From Hofstenia miamia (lineage: Eukaryota; Xenacoelomorpha; Acoela), in the NCBI GenBank assembly GCA_004352715.1, contig SCFE01000092.1:1365966-1429965 (forward strand): 64,000 nucleotides of DNA, written 5' to 3'. Made by a program: the position numbers and the translations under genes. Shown here one piece after another: positions 22,748 through 36,476 of the stretch. Position 1 is the first letter of the stretch. Each line of letters starts with the position of its first letter. A model generated the notes under the pieces. That model worked only from the letters and a program-made list of their open reading frames with translations. It made no database searches and was not told where the DNA came from.

Positions 22748-25700
22748 CTAAAATAAAATAAATATATATATATATATATATAACAGAAAGCAATTAAAAA
22801 TTAATTTAAGTTAAGTAAACCAGTAAAAGTTATATTTACTACAGATATTTGTATTATACCTACGTGTGTACCGCGGCCTGGTGCTATAATAAACATTGCC
22901 ATATTTGTGTTAAATGTAGACATTTTGATAAAGAACGTGTCATTGGGTAAAAAAATTTTTTGGAAAACAATTTCGTTAAGTCATTTATAGATATGACATA
23001 AAACCTAACCACACCCAAGAAAAGATATCAATGTTGACAAACAGTTACATATGGTACAAACAATAACAGCCTACTGTAAGTTAACAAAAATTTTCTTCTG
23101 TTAAAATTTACATTTTGAAATATTAATCAGGTCCATATTTTCAAAACCAGGTAGCTGAAGAGATAAATGTGAGTATATAATGCAGAATTGATTGTCAGTT
23201 AATGGAATGTTTATGTTGTCAAATTGTATTTCAGAGAAATTTCAAATAGTCGTTGGTTTTAGAGCTTTCACATTTCAAAAAATTTTTTATAGAAACTATT
23301 TCGTGTAATAACTAAATATTTAATATCAACAAAAACAAAGATTAAAGCTAACAAGAATATGACAATTATGGAGCAAAAACTTTCGTCTTACAAGAACAAT
23401 AATGAGTTATTTCATTTTGCTTGAAATATAATATCAAATATCACACATTCAAACTTATTCTAGAAAAGGGAAATGAAGTTGTTTCTCCCTATAATAACAA
23501 AAAATGGTTAACTTCAATCTGTAAAGAACAGTGTTCTTTTTTACAGTTCATAGGTCTAAATTTGCCTTAGAGATTAAAACTATGCCGGTCTTAAGCAGAA
23601 AAAACTTTTATATATCTGCACTCTTATCAGAATTCGTAAAACAAAATGTTCATGGATGACATTAAAAATATATTTTTTCCAAATTTTAGTATTGCTGGGC
23701 ATAGATTGATGCGGTTTTCTAAATGTCGCCCGTCGATTACAAAACTATGCCACATGCACAAAGTCATTTCAAGTAATTAAGCCAAAATGGTCAATTACCA
23801 AATTGACTTTTTATTAATTTTGTTTAATTAAGTGAATGATGTCAAATATATTATATCATATAGATTTCGTAGTATAATTCATATTTTTAGTTAGTATTTT
23901 ACATGTAATAAAATAAAAATGTCCACTCGCACCGCAACCCGCGTGGCATTTGAAATTAAGTACCCGCACTGCACCGCACCCGCGTCCATTTTTGATGCTG
24001 GGATATCATAATGGGTGAAAAACTACCTATTTATTGCAAAAATATCGGAACACGATTAAAAGCATTAATAGAAAAAATGTATTTTCAAATATTATTTTCA
24101 AACGGATTTTACTGAATTCCCATTTTGATAAAGCAAAATTTTGGGGAAAAATAAAACTGTAAATGATCAATCAAGTACAATTTCTAATAATTTCGTCTAG
24201 AAATTAATGAAAGACCAACGTGTTACTCTTCCAAGAAGTTGATTAAGATAAGAGAAAACCGAACTTGGGAAAAAAGTTTTATAAAAAAGTTTATAAAAAA
24301 TGTTTTATTCAAATATCCAATAAAACACATAACTGAAAAAATATGTGATCACATTAAAAATGAAATTTTAGGTGCATGCGTACGCACTTTACTTTCTATT
24401 AAGAAAATTAACTACCTATGATAAGAGAAACGACAAAGGGAAGCCTGTAGTATATTCCTATTTGATCAGAGGCAAAAAGCGTTGCCAATAAGAAGAGAAG
24501 ATAAAACCCGGCCAAGAACATTGCAGCAAATGAAAACCCAATAGCCAAATATAGAGGAACCTGAATCTTATCTTCAATGTAGTCGAACTGCCCATCATCT
24601 AAATGACAAAATTCAAACATTAAAATTTGAGTGGTGCAAGACTTTACAAATATCTAATTATCAAAATAATATTAAAATTAAGTTGTCATTGAGCATTGAT
24701 ATTAATCAGGCTTGCTCTTCCACGATATTTTCCGTGGGAATCCGTATTTGGGCCCAGTAATATGCACGACACAAACTGAAATGCAAACCATAACTATGTA
24801 TAATATGTATATTATATATATAGTCACCAAAAATTAAGAAAAATAGTATATTTCAAATATAATTGTAAGACAATTACAAAAATGTTATTCACTATCACTG
24901 TTTTCCTATAAATCAGAATTTTGAAAAGCAGTTTTTACAAATTTTTTATCTTTCCTAATGTGGCTTGCTGCAGACGAAGTATTTTCGAGACATCGGAAGC
25001 AATAATAGCCAATAATCTAGAATATATAAATCGTCTTGAATTGGTTATATTATAATGGACTTAGCGTTACATAAATTTCCAAGAAATCCAGTGTCAATTT
25101 CATCTCCATTCTATTCTACGACAACCATGGGGATCCCCCAAGGACTACTTAAGAGTGGACATTAGGATCCTATTGCATTTTGCATTTTTGTGGGTTTACA
25201 ACATCATAATCGTAATAATAATAATAATAAATATTTCAAAATGTGATTGTTTCCTTCGATAGACCACAATTGTGAACCGAAAACGTTGGACGTCGTAATA
25301 ATGGATTTAGAATTTCATGACAAGTATGTATGATTCGATAGCAGAGAAGAAAAAGGCATAAAATCGAATCAAAGTATGACATAAAAGATTAATTAAATGA
25401 AGTGGCTACTAGACAAAAATAAGCAAGAAATGTTAATAGCAGTTGACTACCATTGGAAACAATTAAAATTTGACTGTGGGAAACTGATACACATAAGAAC
25501 TATACGATCAGACAACATAGAATTCGCATGGGATACCGAAGTTTATTCATATTTTTAGTGTAAACTTGTATTCAACAACATAAATTGGGCGAAGTTTGAA
25601 TAAAACCTCAAACCCTTGTCTTATATTAGATAGTCATTTACTGCGATTGCAAACAGTTATAATGATCCAAAATTCCATTTTATTTACATAATATATAATA

Positions 25701-28700
25701 TACAAAAGGAAAAATTCTGTTATAGGATAATTATATGTGAAATTTATAATAATTTTGATGATGGAAAAAGACATAATTACAAATAGCGTTGATGCGACAG
25801 CTGTTACTGATTCTATTTATTAAGTATCACAAAGCTGATTTTGGCATTTATTTAAAAACCTTATTTAACTGTTGCTTAGTTTCAATTGACAGAATCGACA
25901 GCCCATTTGTCATCGGTTTATAAGCTTGTAAGGCTGGAAATACTTTTTGACAAATTGAGACATTACATTAATCCTAATGCTTTTAACATCCAATGTCCAT
26001 ACAAATCATTTAATTCACCTTGACAACATCAGCAGCAGTAAGAAGTTCGAGACGTTAACTTCATAAAAATTATCACCAACTACTATAAGGTTTGGGAACC
26101 ATTATAATGCGGGTTATAATTCAGNNNNNNNNNNNNNNNNNNNNNNNNNNNNNNNNNNNNNNNNNNNNNNNNNNNNNNGGGGGGGGGGGGGGTATTTCAA
26201 TTTTGATTCGAGTGCAGTCGAATTTTAAAAAATTTCTTCTAATATATTATTTGAAATTAAAACTATAAATTATAAACTAAATGCATCAATGAATTCATTG
26301 ATGGCTTTATTGTTTAAATCTAAACAAAATTAAGAAAAGCTTGATCCGGATGAAAATTCTAGTACTGGAAGAGACTTAGTTAGAATTACACTGAAACCTT
26401 GCCATCCAAAAATTAATGTAAGATAAGAAATGTGTATTAGTTCCCGATCACATCATTATTCTTTTGAATTCTGTTTTCAAAATAGGTTGAAAAGTAATAT
26501 TTCACAGTGACACGCAGATAAAACATCATAGCGGGTGGATGACGCGCCGTTTAAAAAAAGTTGTTTACAGCGGGTGAATGATGAGTATGGCTTCATAGGA
26601 TTGCATTTAGGGTTTAGATAATAAATTGTTTGATCTTTCCGTCAAATGAGAGAGACATGGACTTATATTAGGCTTCAATCAATAAACAATTTGGAAAATT
26701 GGAGGACCAACTACATGTGAAAGAAAGCTGTGCTTTAGGTTTAAGACAAACTATAGTCTTAAACATAATGCAAAGAGGAAAATTCAAAATGTAACATTTT
26801 CATTCTATCATATCTTTGCAATAGAACGAATAATTCCTACAGCCTGTCGCCTTGTCAATGAAATATGCGCTATACAAGAACCTCATTTCATCAAACAAAA
26901 ATAAAGCTTTCACTTCCAAAGATCATTGTATTAATTTTCACAACTTTTCTAATCGTTAGTCAAAGTTGGTTTGTCCGCAACTGTAGATGAGCTTATTTAT
27001 AGAATAAATAATAATATTTCCATCTTCTCTACAAAGTGACTCAATAGAAAAAACAATTAACTTTTAACAAAAGTTCCTCAAAGAAATCGTAAAAGTGTAA
27101 AAAGAAATGAATATTTGTTTGTTATAAAGAAATTGTGTATACCCTAGATAATAGAAAGGTCATTCATTTGGGTTAAATAATGTTTTGTATGAATTCATTA
27201 AGACTGCTGCAAGTTAGTAAATATAGAAACTAAGGTTAATTACGTTTTCATTCAACCCCATTACTCGCTAAAAACCCAAACGCAGTTTTTAAAAATGCAT
27301 ATTTTACATTGAAATTATCTGTTAGCAATCATATTATACTACATTTAAAAGTTTTTAGAAGTTCTATACTTTTATGCGGCGATATATCTTATTATTTGTA
27401 AGATATAACCTATAGATCAGTAAACGAATTTTCTTGCGAGTTTAGTTTTGGAAATTGACGTATTTAATAGGTAGACTAAAAGAGATTCACAGCCAGATAA
27501 CACTTAATAATCCTTGTCCATTGGCCAGGGCCTAGCTGAGTCCAACGATAATTTAGCATCTGCCATTGAACAATTGCCGTTATGAAAATTATTCAGAAAC
27601 ATTTTTGAAAAAATAAAATAGCCTTTAAAGAAAGTGGTTAGAAATGACGCAAGGCTATCAAGTCTTTATAAACAGGTAGGTGGATATCGAAAACGTTTTG
27701 TTATTGTTTTCCATTAGTTACTGTTAAAACGCCCCCATAAACCTAGAAGAAATGAAAAAATACATTGGATTAGTTCGAAGTTTAGCATACGTAATTTAAT
27801 ACATTTCAGTTAGTGAGGCAACTAATTTTTTCGAGCATTCAAGAGTTGACAAAATTCCAAATTAGTATCGCGTTCAAGATTGCGTTAGACTCTTAAGCCA
27901 TTACATCTAGAGTAAATCAAATTCCTTTCAATACAACAGTTAAACTTATGAAGAGTGCTAATCGAGTTAAATTTAAACAGGAAATAAGCAGACGTAAACT
28001 TAACATTCCATTCTGATAAGCATAATTGAAGAATATAAATTATATACTTTCCTCGTAAACAAGTGCTCAGGAATCACAAATTTTCTATTCTTATTCCAGA
28101 AACATTTTCGTAGGATTCTACTTCAAAATTGAGAAATTCTAGAAAAAATTCCCTACACGCAATTATTAAAGACATAATAGTTGATGGTTTTTTAATAAAT
28201 CAAATACAGCCTAAAAGCTGTCGTTTTTATGTAAAAAATTTTCATACAAAATGTCACTAACAAAAAACTGAAGTTTTCAATCAAATTTCTTGCCTTGTAG
28301 GTTGCATCGGCATATATTAATATTTAAAAAATGACAAATAGGCATGATAAGCATTAATCTAGACATCAAGATGAGAGTTGTAGATTTATAATATATAGTT
28401 GTAAACATCGTTGTTTAATGCTTCAATAATTGCAAGCGTAGAAGGCTATGCTGATTGACACATGAAAATTTTGCTATATTCACAGTCTCATCAAATTCTT
28501 ATGCTAATTTTTCCCCTATACACCATAGGCTTGGCTAAAACAAGAAATTCTATGCAAAGCATACAAAACCAATCATCTTCTATACATTCAATATCCCCAA
28601 ATTTTTCTCAATCAGTTATGCTTATAGCGAAATGAGTGTTGTTTGTGACGAATATGTTTGATATTATTGCAAAAAATAAGCACTTCATAGGAGAACAAGA

Positions 28701-30262
28701 TGTAAACGAATGAAAGCTTCAAATGAATTATCAACTTCATTGAATGTATACCTGTTCTTGGTTTTGGCAAACTCATATTCAAGTAAACTAAACATGGATC
28801 TTAAAAAAGAATCAATTCTTTTCGGAATGGATTAAATCAAAATACACAAAACCTATTATTGCTAAAATTGCACTGAGGCAAATAAACATTTTAAAAATGG
28901 ATGTCAGGATTTTGAAAAAATGGATTGGCTAATCATTACTTTAGAACACACTGATATTTTGTGAATATTGAGTTTTTCTCTATGAATACTAGTTTTGTAA
29001 CGTTTTATTCACTTAGCCTAAAATAGAAATGCAATATGGTATTTAGAAACTTTTTAATCCTGTAGCTCTATGTCAACAGTTTGTTCAACTAAAAGGAAAA
29101 GGGTTTTTCAGTTTAATTTCTTGATGTTGCTTCTCTCAGTTTGGTTCTTGCCATTTTTACTTTAATTTTAAAAAATGTACAAGAAGAAAACCACTAACAC
29201 GCATAATTTCCCAATTTTCTTTTCAAATTCATATAATTTTTATAAATGACTGATAACTTAATATTTAGGTATTCTAGTTAAACTTGAACAACTTTAATTT
29301 TTGGGTTGAATTATATTTTGCCAAAATAATTTGTCTTAACTAATTTCAGATCCGGTTGCACACATCTATTGTAAAAAGACCTTTATGTAGTAACACGACT
29401 ACGAAACATTATTTAAATTAGTCAAAGAATATAATGAAAGGTTTTTAAAGAAAAGGAAGACGAATTTTATTGACTCGCTAGTCCTTTGCTAAGTCAAAAA
29501 CAATAGAATCCTTGTTTTATGATCTCGTCAAAGTTTTTTGCCTTTAACTTAGAGAGACGCAGCGCTTCCTGCGCCTTTATGCTGCATTAGTAATTGTTCA
29601 TCAAATACATTAATTAATACTTTAGCAATTTCAAATGATTGTAGACTTTTCACTAAATACGAAGAGTCTCAATGAATAGCAGATGTCGACTGCTATAACG
29701 AGACATACCGGTATCACATGTGATAATTAAATAATCATTCTACAAAAAGTCGTCTACAGTTATAAATTATATGAATTGTAATAAACACATTGAATATGAT
29801 TAGATCATTATAGTTTGTTATTGCAAAAAGCTTTCTAGGAATATTTTGTTGTTGAAATGAACTTCTATATATATATATAGACTTTTTACTATTAACGGTA
29901 AACATTGAACTAAACACCCAATACAACATAAACCATTCTTGATAAAGCAAACAAGCATTTCTTGCCAAGATAAATCTACAATGTAGACGTTGGTTTATAT
30001 AATTATTCAATAAATCGATATTGCATATCTCTCGCTTAAACAATTTGTCTGGGAAGATTTTATTGGTGAGTTACAGACAACATTATAAAAGAAATCTATA
30101 TGATAGTTTTGCTATTAATAGCCCAACCATTATATTGTTATAGCCCATAATAAAATTGAATGTTATTTGGATAACTACGTATGGCTAATAATGAGAGAAT
30201 ATATAGATTTTTAACTGATCAATTGATTAGTATGGTGAATAGAATGAACAGAGCCGACATAT

Positions 30263-30304
<42 letters not shown>

Positions 30305-33300
30305 TGTAAATATTTCTAAATATGTATGTATATTTTAAGTGGGCCGTCTGTAAACAAAAAGCTAATATTTCGGCACTATTCTATTGCTATTGAAATTCTA
30401 ACTTGTTGACAGTAAATATTTTTACAAACAAAGAATGAAAAGCAGTTCGTCATACATAAACTTTACTGGCTTAAATAAATCCCGCGTTCCACGACCTTTT
30501 TTTATGAGGTATAATTTGTAAATTCAATATTTCTGCAAACCTTCAAAGTCCGAGCAAAAGTACATTCAATTTAATCCGACATCAAAGATTGTGTGTGTCT
30601 CCTGACTGATTTCAAGGTATCATTGATCACTGAATATGAAGCTCAAAATTTACTGGTTTCAAAAACAGCATTAAGATTTGCATCTGAACTGTTGTGTTGG
30701 TGTTGATTGGAATCGTTTGCTTTACGATTTTTTAAAATCAATGGATTTGCTGTTAGCCTGTGTTTATTAGCAACAATGGACTAAGTGTTTGTTCAGAAAC
30801 CTAAGCGGCAGACGATGCAGTCTTAGTCCAAACATCAGAAGTATCGCTCCCGCGAAGATTCGATATGGCCGAATATAAGGGTTTGTCTCAACATCAGAAG
30901 AACAGTGAATAAATTTCTTTTTAATTTCCAGTAAAAGTAAGCATATCATGAGGTACTATAATTTGTAACAATTTGAGGATCTCCAATTTTTTGAACACGG
31001 ATAATTCTAGCAATTTTAAAAAAATCATGAATAGGATGGATTTTGACTTTTCGAAAACCGTTTCAATGCTAATTCAGGTTCGAGTTGAGCAAGGAGCAAA
31101 TAAAGCGCTACTACTGCAATCGATATTTGAATAAAGATCAATAGCGACACAAGCCCTTGCATGAATATGTTAAACTAAACGCAGTTTTTTGTTTAAGAAC
31201 ATGGACCTCGAGATTAAAAACTACTGCGGTGTGAAAAATGAGACTATATAGTTTATTGGAAGAAATGAATAACTGGTATTAAAAAGTAAGATTTAAAGCA
31301 AACTTCTACAAAATCCGCAATAATGACGTTGTTATTTAAAAGCAACATGAATAGAGAGCGGGGGCAGATACAGAGGGGGGGGGCTTCTAAAATAAGAAAA
31401 AATATTAAAATTGCGCAATAAAATTTTAAATTTTCTCCTTGTCTACCATTTCTATAGACCCCATTTGACGATGCTCAGTAGGGTTGACCAAATTTTGTAT
31501 TCAAATTCAATGCTATGAGTGATTTAACCACCATGCACCTATTCCAAAAATAGAAAAACAAACTTGTGTGACACATCAAAACAATTTTTTTATTTTAGAA
31601 TTTATTGATTTTACATTTTTGAGTTAGTTGATTTTTATCAACATATTTAACAATATTGATTGAATTTGACGACCAGCACACATTCATATTAGGAGAAAAT
31701 TTTGTAATTTCCTCAATCTTATGACAATGCACTAAAATTGGTCTATTTTGTAGTGCATAACGCAAAAAAATGTCCTAAAAACACAAAATGTTATTATTAA
31801 AGCGTAATTTGAAATTTGAAAAAAATTTTGCTGAGTCTTGAGAAATTGTACAAATTCTATATTTGAAGTTAGTACATGGGGGTGAAGTTCGTCCATAATG
31901 ATGAATTGTAAAAATGGAAAATGGAGTACTAGTACTCAGATATGCATTTAGTATTTTTTTCTACATTGGGCCCCCTCTAAAAAAATTTTCAATATCCACC
32001 CCTGATAGAGAGGGTTGGCAGAAAAAAAACGATGGCTGTTTTAAACAGGTTAACAACCATTGTGTTACATGATTCTTCTTTTTACAAAAAGATTACTTCC
32101 AATTCTAAGAAATGAGATCATGATTTATTTTCAACTTTCTTCAGAATCCATGTAAAATCTTTGCATAGAGGATGACTCTTCTCAAACTTGCAATTTCACC
32201 TAGTAATGCAAGGTTGATCATACTACAATATTCAGAGTTGCTGTTAGGATTGGGATATTTATTCAGTCATTGGGTTTTTAAAAACATAATGGATGAGCAT
32301 AATGATATATTGCTAGTCTTGGTTCATTGTTTGATGACATGGACCACGTGAAATTTACCTAATTCTTAACAGTTGGTTAATCCAGTTCTTTTTGCATAAA
32401 GGTATTTACATTAGGGATATTGGGAAAGGTGTCGAGTTGAAATAATTAAGTGATTAGTGGAAGCCATACCCATAACAAACGTCCTCAATTAGAGATGAGT
32501 GCGGTAGCGATTTACACAGTTGCGGTGGTTAGCGGTAGATTCAAAACAACTTGCGGTGGGATAAAACTTTTACAGATAATGTGTTCTGTTTTAAGATTTA
32601 AAATCTCTATTTCTCAAAAAAAAACTGTTTCTAAAGCAAAACAATAAATATTAAAAGTAATTTTTACATATTTCATTGAAAATTCGATACTACCCTAATA
32701 AAATTGAATGAAATCACGAAATACCTAAGAAATTGTCTTTAAGCTTTCTAGGAATGATCCATAATCCTAAGAAACAATTCAGAAATATCTATCTTTTCTT
32801 ACGACAATAAAAATCGCCACTGTTGCGGTATACCGCGGTAAAATTTCATTTATTGCGGTGGTTTGCGGTAAACAAACGGTCATTGTGGTGAAGTTTTTTT
32901 CTCTGCAGTGGAAAAAATTTTGCAAAATCTGTACCGCGCTCAGGTTTAGTCCTAATCTGTTTATTTTTAAATGAGTGTGAACTTTTAAAAAGTAACTATC
33001 AGTACGAGAATAACAAAGTTCGAACCTTTCACCACAATACAATAGCCTCTCTTAATTCCTTAAAACATTCTTTTCATGGATTTCAGAGATCCTATAATCT
33101 TTTTATATTAATACAACAGAAGCAACTTTACATCAGTTGAGGGTCGTGATTCGTTAATGAAATTTAAACAAGCTTGGATTAAATAAATGTCTACATTTGA
33201 GAATGGAATAAACTTGCTTTTAGTTGATGGGGTGCAAGGTTCCAAAACTCTCAGTTTCTAATACATCAGATTAAAACACTTGCATCTCAGCACAATGATG

Positions 33301-34363
33301 TTTTGCCGACTTATTTGCTCCAGATTCTGAAATAACTTCGAAATTTTCGTTGCAGAAATCAGTTACATCAGGAATGCTTTATCATTCGGGAAACCGTATA
33401 CAAAATCAAGATTCAGTCGAGGTTGGCATGGGTTATAAAATTCCTTTATGGAAATCTGCAACTAAACAAGTTTCAACCAACACCGATCGCTGTAACTCCT
33501 TGATACAAGAATTCGTTGGGGCAGGTTCAATGCCAATACAACATTGTCTATTTCGGGAGCAAGTGACATGATTGAGTGACTATTATGCTAGAGTGGCATG
33601 CTATTTACTCTAATTACAAAGGGAAGTTCCCCTCAGTTTGGTATTTAGATGATACGAAAAACGTTTGGCTACATTTTTAAAGCAGTTGGAAATTGAGCAA
33701 CCATCAAATTGAATCATTTCTGGCAATGAAGTTAATGACATTGTCCAATGAGAAGACATTTTTTACTGATGCAAATTTTTTCCAATTTCATCTTTGTGTT
33801 ATAGACTTTTAATCGATTGTGGCGTCCAATGTTAAACTGTCATTTTGCATGATAAAGTTGCTACGCTTAATGTAGGTATACTGTAAACGGTAAAAAACAC
33901 TGTAAAACAGCCAAAGAAGTCTATTGGGATTTACATTGTGTTTTTTTCAAAGTTCATATTGTCAATTGAGATTGGGATTATTCTGAAAAACTCATTAAGG
34001 ATTGAGTTAGGATCGGGGTAGGAAAAATCCCAATAGGCAAGTATGACAATATTATGATGTGAAACATGCCAAAATATTACTGCAGCAATGAGAGGAATTT
34101 GAGTTGATTAGCGTGTGTGTACCGGAAACTCCTGGAATATTCTGAAGTACAACTCTAATTTATGGCGAAAAGTGGAACTTTCTGTTATCTACAACTTTGA
34201 ATAAAATGAGTTTCCCTACTTTTGCAAATGGAAATAATTTATTGCCTCTACAAAATTATTATTATATATATATATATATATATTAAATCTGAGAGTCGCT
34301 CTGTTCAAATACAGTCGCCCTGTACAATATATTTTACATGTTATNNNNNNNNNNNNNNNNNNN

Positions 34364-34399
<36 letters not shown>

Positions 34400-36123
34400 C
34401 TGATAACTTATAATAAATGACATAAATGATTGACTGATTCTAAAACATGTTATCAGAAGAAAGCAATTTATATTTTTATGTATGATTGTACAACGTAAAT
34501 ATTTTCAGGTTTAGGTGGGGCCACTTTGAACAAGATTTAATATAATTATTTAAATACAGCAATCAATTGTAAACAATGTCAATGCCAAAAGTTAAACATG
34601 TCTATTCTTAAACGCAATTAAGAAACAATTGTAATATACGATTGAACGTCTCTCATTTGCTCTGTAAAATGTCTTTTAATATGATGGTAAATTTGTATAT
34701 TCGAGAATATAACATGATTAGATTTTGCATAACTAGCAAATAAATAATCGTTTTATATTTCTAGGGAAAAAATTTGAACCGCCCCTGGTTCAAAATATTT
34801 TAGAAACGCGCCTATGCAAAACTAAGAATTATGTTTTAGAAAGCATCATAAAAGAGGGCTAAAATAAGTCGTGTTGGCTTTCATTATCCCAAAGAAAGAT
34901 AATGGCCAGAAAATACGAATTTCAAAAACAAAAAATATTTGATTATAAACCAAAATGTCAACAGTAAAATCAACACAGAAATAGGCCTAGCAAAAATGAA
35001 AGAGAATGTAAAAATTTGATTGCTGCAAAGCTTGCAGGATTTTCTAGCGTCCAACGATTTTAACTGTTTGTAACAATTCAAGAAATCTCGTTTTAATTAG
35101 TATTTTTTGATATCAGAACCAGGCCAGTTGCAGTCAGTGGACAGTTTCTCACCTAAAATTCAACGTTCACAAAAAACTCTCTAAATTTTGTAATTTAAGC
35201 AGTAAAAGTCCGGAATTAGTTTATATATTGGGTAGATAATGCAAATGCCCTACGTAGCAAAAAATCTTTCCATCACCACTGCACACTATTACCTGTGGGT
35301 TTCGATTACCTCTGAGAATAAGTGCCTTAAAATTTGTGGGAAGTATTTGTGATCGATTACCGTTCCCCTATGTCTACACACACAAAATTAAAGTTATTTT
35401 AATTGGCTTAGAATGTTGTTTTTGAAAAGGTATTATGTAAAAATTATGCTGAATAATACAATAGAAAAACCAGTTATTGCTAGATGGCTATGCTCTAAAA
35501 TATAATCAACCATACGACATCCTTAAAATACACACATAAAACCACATTAAAAGTTGAAAATGACTCCAAACAAACTCAAATAAAGCCAATGTGTTGTGGG
35601 TATTTGAAACTTATGAACACTTAATTCAGTTATTCGAAAGAAGTGTTTTTGGAAAATCGCGCGTTTACTCCATGCATAACAAGCCTTGACTGTAGGCATG
35701 TTTGCCAAGATTAAATTATGGCTACAATCAAGAGGCAGGGGAATAGCCAAAGGGGGCATGCCCCCCTCAAATCGGAGGATTTTCCAAAGCAGAAGTGTCA
35801 TATGACCAAATATTTGGATATGGTAATTTCATAAATTACGAAGTTGATATGTGAATTTGCCAACACCCCCCTTCACTGACAAAATCTCCCTGAATATGTT
35901 AAAATTTAAACTAAAAGAATAGAATGAAAATCTACTTACCATACCAAATGCAATTTGTTCTAGTGTTAAAAGTTGTGCAACCCATCCACATTCCATAACT
36001 CGGTAAGCCACTAGCACGTGGGAAACTTGTCCAGTCATACGTAAAATGAGTGTAACATGAACCTATTACAGCTAAAACAATACAGACGACTGAAATTGCA
36101 AATAGAATTTTAATTCTGGCCAT
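22500..36123 (-). CDS. Claudin/PMP22-like four-pass membrane protein, three exons
   Basis: A complete coding model of 204 amino acids: join of 36123-35940, 24598-24416 and 22747-22500 on the minus strand. Both introns are GT-AG and phase 1, and the junction codons read through exactly. Predicted membrane spans are at about residues 5-25, 75-104, 114-137 and 161-187. The first extracellular loop holds the family signature W31, G44-M-W46, then C49-x8-C58. Length and topology fit claudins and the wider PMP22/EMP/claudin family, which form or regulate cell-cell junctions at the plasma membrane. The C-terminus (QIVAYHRA) has no obvious PDZ-binding YV ending, so a tight-junction scaffold link is not implied. 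The first methionine is chosen because it directly precedes TM1. Intron 1 is about 11.3 kb and intron 2 about 1.7 kb. Which claudin-superfamily branch it belongs to is unclear. Confidence 0.85.
22748..24415 (-). other. Intron 2 of the claudin-like gene
   Basis: About 1.67 kb. It contains a short (TA)n run near the acceptor and a CCGCACCGCACCCGCG-like GC-rich patch at about 23928-23990, which resembles the end of a hAT-type element. No other feature. Confidence 0.7.
24416..24598 (-). CDS. Claudin-like gene, exon 2
   Basis: 183 nt: acceptor TTTGTCATTTAG before 24598, donor ATAG/GTAGTT after 24416. It encodes residues 62-122, covering the end of loop 1, TM2 and the start of TM3. The downstream intron begins GTAGTTAA, so reading through would stop at once, which supports splicing. 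Confidence 0.85.
26125..26192. other. Assembly gap followed by a 14-G run
   Basis: 54 Ns are followed directly by a G homopolymer at 26179-26192. Homopolymer G next to a gap is a common sequencing artefact, so I read no biology into it. Confidence 0.8.
30267..30302. repeat. (TA)n microsatellite
   Basis: TA dinucleotide run of about 36 bases in intron 1 of the claudin-like gene. Confidence 0.95.
31359..32004 (+). mobile_element. hAT-type non-autonomous element, copy 2, with 8-bp TSD
   Basis: The left end reads CGGGGGCAGATACAGAGGGG and the right end CCCCCTCTAAA...ATATCCACCCCTG; the outer bases are inverted complements of one another. ATAGAGAG stands directly outside both ends (31351-31358 and 32005-32012), a perfect 8-bp target duplication as made by hAT transposases. 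The 646-bp interior matches 9017-10412 in many blocks and encodes no protein. The element sits in the large intron of the claudin-like gene. Confidence 0.85.
32489..32948 (+). mobile_element. hAT-like MITE with GCGGT-rich arms
   Basis: The left end TTAGAGATGAGTGCGGTA and the right end TACCGCGCTCAGGTTTA are imperfect inverted repeats. GTCCTCAA (32481-32488) and GTCCTAAT (32949-32956) flank it, a possible 8-bp duplication with two differences. Inside, the words TGCGGT and TACCGCGGTA recur on both strands. Nothing is encoded. Confidence 0.5.
34263..34395. repeat. Two (TA)n runs around a 19-N gap
   Basis: TA runs at 34263-34283 and 34365-34395 with Ns at 34345-34363. A length-uncertain microsatellite region. 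Confidence 0.9.
35736..35775. repeat. Possible terminus of a hAT-type element
   Basis: CAGGGGAATAGCC is followed by a GGGGGCATGCCCCC palindrome, the kind of end common in hAT-type MITEs. No partner end was identified, so only the terminus is noted. Confidence 0.3.
35940..36123 (-). CDS. Claudin-like gene, exon 1 (coding)
   Basis: 184 nt: start codon at 36123, donor TATG/GTAAGTAG after 35940. It encodes residues 1-61, that is TM1 and most of the first extracellular loop, including the Trp and the two Cys of the claudin signature. Phase-1 end. Confidence 0.85.
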
Positions 36124-36476
36124 TACAAGGGAATCGTGCGAAACTTAATGCTTTCTAATGCATTGAATTCAGTGCCAAGTGATGACTCATTGCTTTAAAC
36201 GTACACTCGTCAGCAAATTAATTATTAACGAAATAGTATCGTCGCTAGTTGACGTCGCAGACGAATTTCAAAATCATCCTAGATAAATATTTTGAAATAA
36301 AAATTTAATTATGATATGACGCATTACATCACAAGATATTAATGAAGAGAGGTTGGGAAGCACTTTCGAAAACGTAGAAAGAGATTTTGAAAAGTTATCC
36401 CATCATATTCATACATATATTCATGTAGGCCTAAGATTTTGTTCTGTAGTACGAATTTTTGCAAAAGGGTAATTCC
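36124..36476. other. Presumed upstream region of the claudin-like gene
   Basis: The gene starts at 36123 on the minus strand, so its promoter and 5' UTR should lie here. I see no clear TATA box or upstream coding exon. Confidence 0.4.

Larger units (their letters stand above)
24599..35939 (-). other. Intron 1 of the claudin-like gene
   Basis: About 11.3 kb. Contents seen: faint reverse-transcriptase-like words at 25080-25200 (TTTMGIPQG) and an RSDN..EF word at about 25508; a gap with a 14-G run after it (26125-26192); TA runs at 29866-29879, 30267-30302, 34263-34283 and 34365-34395; and hAT-type elements at 31359-32004 and 32489-32948. 26200-31350 and 33000-34250 show nothing recognisable on either strand. 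Confidence 0.65.

Noticed and set aside
23928-23990. CCGCACCGC-rich patch as a CpG island or promoter
   Set aside because: Too short and isolated, inside intron 2; looks like the terminal part of a transposon.
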